Source of the DNA: Geodermatophilus africanus
Lineage (GTDB): Bacteria > Actinomycetota > Actinomycetes > Mycobacteriales > Geodermatophilaceae
Direction: 5' to 3'
Assembly (NCBI RefSeq): GCF_900107105.1
Contig: NZ_FNOT01000010.1
Coordinates: 62,001 to 126,000, forward strand
Length of the DNA: 64,000 nucleotides
The notes under the pieces are model-generated. The model worked only from the letters and a program-made list of their open reading frames with translations. It was not told the DNA's origin and made no database searches. Every line of letters begins with the position of its first letter. Within the stretch, counting starts at the first letter, position 1. Both the position numbers and the translations under genes were made by a program. Positions 61,314 to 64,000 of the stretch are shown one piece after another.

Positions 61314-61370
61314 AAAGGACCCCGTCCTCCTCACGCCTCGCACGCTCGGCGCGAGCCTCGGGACGGAGCC
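61314..61370 (+). repeat. Dispersed 57-nt repeat between convergent genes (R12)
   Basis: It follows the RNA ligase-like TGA by one base: AAAGGACCCCGTCC, CGCCTCGCACGCTCGGCG, AGCCTCGGGACGGAGCC. It is exactly 57 nt and ends one base before the methyltransferase stop on the other strand. Confidence 0.85.
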
Positions 61371-61371
61371 G

Positions 61372-62016
61372 TCAGCGGCGGCGGGTGGCGACGAGCAGGC
61401 CGGCCCCGATCGGGAGGACCGCGGAGGTCAGGTGCTCGTGCTCGCGGACGGCGCGGGCGACGTCCCGCCAGGCCGCCGTCTGGTCGTCGCGAGCACGGGG
61501 GTCGGCGATCCGGTCCCCGTCCAGCAGCCCGTGGCAGACCACGGTGCCGCCGAGGCGGACCAGCTCGACCAGCGCGCCGAGGTGCGCGGCGTACTGGGTG
61601 GGCGCCCCGGCGCAGACCACCATGTCGTAGGCCCCCGGTGACAGGCGGGGGAGCACCTCACCGGTCGTGCCGAAGATCATCCGGGTGCGGCCGGGCGGGT
61701 GGCCGGCCTCGGCGAAGGCGCGACGGGTGGCCCGCAGCGCCTCGGCGTCGCCGTCCAGGACGGTGAGGACGCCGTCGGGGCGCATCCCCTCCAGCAGCCA
61801 CAGCCCGGCCACGCCGCCGCCGCTGCCGATCGACACCACGGTGCGGGCCGCGGCCCCGGCCGCCAGGACGGCCAGGGTGGCGCCCACGGCCGGCGTCACG
61901 GCCGGAGCGCCGGCCAGCCCCGCCGCGCGGGCCCGGGCCGACACCAGCGCGGGGGTCTCGGCGGCGAAGCGGTCGGCGTACGCGGCGCCGTCCCGCCCGG
62001 GTGCCTCGGTGCTCAC
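61372..62016 (-). CDS. O-methyltransferase family protein (Rv1220c-like)
   Basis: The 214-residue protein has a class I methyltransferase fold: YADRFAAETPALVSARARAAGLAGAPAVTPAVGATLAVLAAG, motif I VVSIGSGGGVAGLWLLEGM, VLTVLDGDAEALR, YDMVVCAGAPTQYAAHLGALVELVRLGGTVVCHGLL. It matches the caffeoyl-CoA-like O-methyltransferases encoded divergently from sigE in mycobacteria (Rv1220c, from memory). Its substrate is unknown. GTG 62016 overlaps the stop of a possible 21-codon upstream ORF (GTGA). It is divergent from sigE. Confidence 0.85.
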   Translation of the reverse strand: MSTEAPGRDGAAYADRFAAETPALVSARARAAGLAGAPAVTPAVGATLAVLAAGAAARTVVSIGSGGGVAGLWLLEGMRPDGVLTVLDGDAEALRATRRAFAEAGHPPGRTRMIFGTTGEVLPRLSPGAYDMVVCAGAPTQYAAHLGALVELVRLGGTVVCHGLLDGDRIADPRARDDQTAAWRDVARAVREHEHLTSAVLPIGAGLLVATRRR

Positions 62017-62078
62017 CGCCGGCCCCAGGCAGCTCGCTGCGATGCTCGCCGGCTCGTCGTCCCCGCGGCGATCGTCAC
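62013..62078 (-). CDS. Possible leaderless uORF before the methyltransferase
   Basis: TACCCT at 62090-62085 and then, 6 nt later, GTG 62078 open a 21-codon frame (VTIAAGTTSRRASQRAAWGRR). Its stop overlaps the methyltransferase GTG (GTGA). The promoter and overlap geometry fit a coupled leader, but there is no sequence conservation to confirm it. Confidence 0.3.
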   Translation of the reverse strand: MTIAAGTTSRRASQRAAWGRR

Positions 62079-62145
62079 CGGCCGAGGGTAGTGGCCGGGT
62101 GCCTCCCGGCCCGGCCGGCTGCGCAGCTGTGAGGTCCCTGTGAAC

Positions 62146-62173
62146 GGGAACACCGCCCCTCCTCCGGCCCGTT
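62146..62173 (+). promoter_or_regulatory. SigH/SigE-type ECF promoter upstream of sigE
   Basis: GGGAACA (62146-62152), 17 nt, then CGTT (62170-62173) matches the actinobacterial SigH/SigE/SigR-type consensus GGGAAYA-N16-18-GTT. Transcription would start near 62180, almost at an in-frame GTG (62183). Confidence 0.65.
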
Positions 62174-62263
62174 GGACCGGTCGTGCGCCCCGAGAGAGCC
62201 GCCCCTGCCCGACCCACCGACGTCGGGGGGTCGACGACGGCTCCGGTCTGCGATCCTGGGACC

Positions 62264-62857
62264 GTGCCCGACCCCGTCGACACCACCCCCGCCAGGACCG
62301 AGGCCTGGGTCGCGCCGACCTGGGAGCAGGTCGTGCGCGACCACTCCGCGCGGGTGTACCGGCTGGCCTACCGGCTCTCGGGCAACCCGCAGGACGCCGA
62401 GGACCTGACCCAGGAGACCTTCGTCCGGGTCTTCCGCTCGCTCGCCGACTTCTCGCCGGGCACCTTCGAGGGCTGGCTGCACCGCATCACCACCAACCTC
62501 TTCCTCGACATGGTGCGGCGCCGGCAGCGGATCCGGTTCGACGCCCTGCCCGAGGACACCGAGCGGCTGCCCGGGACGGCGCCGAGCCCCGAGCAGGTCT
62601 ACTCCGACACCCACCTCGACCCGCAGGTGCAGGCCGCGCTCGACGCGCTCTCCCCGGAGTTCCGCGTCGCCGTCGTCCTCTGTGACATCGAGGGGCTGAC
62701 CTACGAGGAGATTGCGGCGACCCTGGGCATCAAGCTCGGCACGGTGCGCAGCCGCATCCACCGCGGCCGCGTCCAACTGCGCGAGGCGCTCGCGCACCTG
62801 GCCCCGCGCCGGCCCGGGAGCGCCCAGGACGCCGTCGCAGAGGGGAGCACGGGGTGA
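62264..62857 (+). CDS. sigE: ECF RNA polymerase sigma factor SigE
   Basis: The 197-residue sigma factor has region 2 ([56 protein letters not shown]) and region 4 ([52 protein letters not shown]), typical of SigE in mycobacteria and relatives. It directs envelope and heat stress genes. GTG 62264 starts the usual homology; GTG 62183 in the same frame adds 27 residues and would be used by the ECF-type promoter upstream. The anti-sigma gene overlaps its stop (GTGA). The sigE, anti-sigma, htrA order matches mycobacteria. Confidence 0.92.
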   Translation: MPDPVDTTPARTEAWVAPTWEQVVRDHSARVYRLAYRLSGNPQDAEDLTQETFVRVFRSLADFSPGTFEGWLHRITTNLFLDMVRRRQRIRFDALPEDTERLPGTAPSPEQVYSDTHLDPQVQAALDALSPEFRVAVVLCDIEGLTYEEIAATLGIKLGTVRSRIHRGRVQLREALAHLAPRRPGSAQDAVAEGSTG

Positions 62858-63447
62858 ACATCCCGGAGAGCCACCTGGCCCAGGAGGCCATCGCCGCCCT
62901 CGTCGACGGCGAGCTCGGCGGCGGTCCCGCCGCCCGGGCGGCCCGCCACCTGACCGGCTGCGCCCAGTGCCGGATGGCCGTGCAGGCGCAGCGGGAGGCC
63001 AAGGAGGCGCTCCACGCCTCGTCGGACGTCGCCGTCCCCGGTGACCTGTTGTCCCGGCTGTGCGCCATCCCGTTCACCGCCGACGTCCCCGGCGCCGGGG
63101 GCGGGCTGGGCGCGCTGAGCGCCGGCCCCGGCCAGCTCACCATCAGCGGGAGCACCGGCTCGTGGTCGGTGCCGCTGGAGCCGGGCCCGGGGGGCAGCGA
63201 CCGGCCCGGGTACGCCCGCTGGCTGCGCCGCGGCTTCACCGGGGCGCTGGGCGTCCTCGGCATCGGGGTCACGGCGCTGGCGCTCAACCTGCCGGCCGGC
63301 AGCTCCGACGGCGCCCGCCCGTCATCGGAGTCGGTGGCCCGCGGCTCGTTCGAGGAGCGCACCGAGATCGTCCCGCCGGTGGTGCGCGCGACCACCGTCG
63401 GCACCGGCGGCGTCGCGCCCACCGTGCACCCGGGCGGGACGCCCTGA
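62854..63447 (+). CDS. rseA: Anti-sigma factor of SigE (zinc-binding, membrane-anchored)
   Basis: The 197-residue protein has the zinc-binding anti-sigma motif with H, then [11 protein letters not shown] (HxxxCxxC) near residues 30-40, and a helix [17 protein letters not shown] at about residue 130-146 that would anchor it in the membrane, leaving a C-terminal tail outside. ZAS-type anti-sigma factors release the sigma factor on thiol oxidation or regulated proteolysis. GTG 62854 overlaps the sigE stop. The following htrA-like gene, coupled by position, may degrade or sense envelope damage. Confidence 0.88.
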   Translation: MNIPESHLAQEAIAALVDGELGGGPAARAARHLTGCAQCRMAVQAQREAKEALHASSDVAVPGDLLSRLCAIPFTADVPGAGGGLGALSAGPGQLTISGSTGSWSVPLEPGPGGSDRPGYARWLRRGFTGALGVLGIGVTALALNLPAGSSDGARPSSESVARGSFEERTEIVPPVVRATTVGTGGVAPTVHPGGTP

Positions 63448-63482
63448 CCAGCCGAGCCGGCACCCGCTCGGGGGAGGACCCC

Positions 63483-64000
63483 GTGGACCCGCGGACACCT
63501 GACCCGTCCGGCGGCGACGGCCGCCCCGAGCCGACCGTGCCCGACGAGGCCTTCGCCCGGCCCCGGGACGGTGTCGGCGGCTTCGACCCGCCGTCCCGTC
63601 CGCAGCCCGAGCCGGCGCGGACCCCCGCGCCCAGCCCCGCCCAGCAGGCCGCCTTCGGGCGGCCCGCCGCCGTGCAGGGCGGCTTCGCCGGGGACCGGCC
63701 CGTCCCGCCGGCCCGCCCGCTGCCTCCGCCGCCGCCGGAGGCGGTGCTGCGCGCCTTCGCCCCCGGAGCCGGCCAGCGCGGCCTGCAGGAGCCGCCCGGC
63801 GGCCGGCCGGGCCGGCGGCGCACCGCCACCGGCCCGTGGTGGAAGGCCGACGCCCGCTCCGACCCCTGGCGCGACCCGCACGCCCCCGCCGGTCTCACCG
63901 GCCCGGCCGTCTTCGACGAGCCCGAGCAGCAGGCCGGCCCCGTCGTCGTCGACGCCAAGGGGCGCCGGCGGCTGCGGCTGGCCGACCTGTCGATCCGGCT
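63483..64000 (+). CDS. htrA: HtrA-like serine protease, N-terminal part (truncated by the window)
   Basis: From GTG 63483 (GGGGGAGG 8 nt upstream) the frame stays open to the window end for 172 codons. The sequence is a proline-, arginine- and alanine-rich cytoplasmic region (VDPRTPDPSGGDGRPEPTVP, FARPRDGVGGFDPPSRPQPE, PARPLPPPPPEAVLRAFAPG) ending GRRRLRLADLSIRL. Mycobacterial HtrA has such a disordered N-terminus before its membrane helix, and htrA follows sigE-rseA there. No protease domain is visible yet, so the call depends on context. Confidence 0.6.
   Translation, partial: MDPRTPDPSGGDGRPEPTVPDEAFARPRDGVGGFDPPSRPQPEPARTPAPSPAQQAAFGRPAAVQGGFAGDRPVPPARPLPPPPPEAVLRAFAPGAGQRGLQEPPGGRPGRRRTATGPWWKADARSDPWRDPHAPAGLTGPAVFDEPEQQAGPVVVDAKGRRRLRLADLSIR

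Overview
The window is chromosomal DNA from a very GC-rich actinobacterium. Twin-arginine signals, GTG starts, TANNNT-type -10 boxes placed 7-8 nt before leaderless starts, mycothiol biosynthesis (mshB), a 7Fe ferredoxin and carotenoid-type genes all fit this. From remembered protein styles I lean towards Geodermatophilaceae (Blastococcus, Modestobacter, Geodermatophilus), but no rRNA or marker here proves it. I see no tRNA, rRNA, CRISPR array, phage or transposase gene.

Layout. 0-8 kb: start of a succinate dehydrogenase cytochrome b gene (leaving on the left), a molybdopterin oxidoreductase coupled to an FNR-type flavin reductase, GNAT, CrtA-like monooxygenase, formate/nitrite transporter, serine hydrolase, small membrane and DUF proteins, and a HipA-like kinase/DUF3037 pair. 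8-16 kb: a PhoX phosphatase behind a PHO-box-like triple repeat, then a cysteine/sulfate assimilation block (cysteine-codon leader peptide, sulfite reductase, small CxxC protein, APS reductase, APS kinase, Rrf2 regulator), a SRPBCC-Nudix fusion and CsbD. 16-22 kb: a five-gene peptide ABC importer. 22-32 kb: housekeeping backbone with mshB, fdxA, dapC, dapD, dapE, a LOG protein and a DivIVA-domain protein. 32-40 kb: a MerR gene with compensating frameshifts, CtaG/DUF2243, a DMT transporter, a 1465-residue surface protein with 11 FN3 domains plus a propeller-like end, and tag. 40-58 kb: DUF3117, pepA, a GntR module, methyltransferase, CrtI-type desaturase, PAS-GAF-SpoIIE phosphatase, a spore-photolyase homologue, signal peptidase/membrane protein/multicopper oxidase operon, a two-component system, an orphan receiver and a GAF-ANTAR protein. 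58-64 kb: glgA/glgC, a 2'-5' RNA ligase-like protein, O-methyltransferase, sigE, its anti-sigma factor and the start of an HtrA-like gene. The order mshB ... fdxA-dapC ... dapD/dapE-LOG-DivIVA ... tag-DUF3117 ... glgA/glgC ... methyltransferase/sigE/anti-sigma/htrA resembles, from memory, the Mycobacterium tuberculosis Rv1170-Rv1223 order, with lineage-specific blocks inserted.

The most unusual content is a dispersed GC-rich repeat of about 57 nt (19 codons). At least twelve copies or composites occur in 64 kb. The left end repeatedly follows a stop codon directly, copies occur singly, in tandem and nested, and four copies or composites form part of open reading frames (HipA-like kinase, RNA ligase-like protein at two places, flavin reductase). 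I found no transposase for it in the window. Other regulatory signals worth attention are the cysteine-codon leader peptide, the PHO box, a SigH/SigE-type promoter before sigE, and three back-to-back hairpins inside the 5' coding region of a signal peptidase gene.
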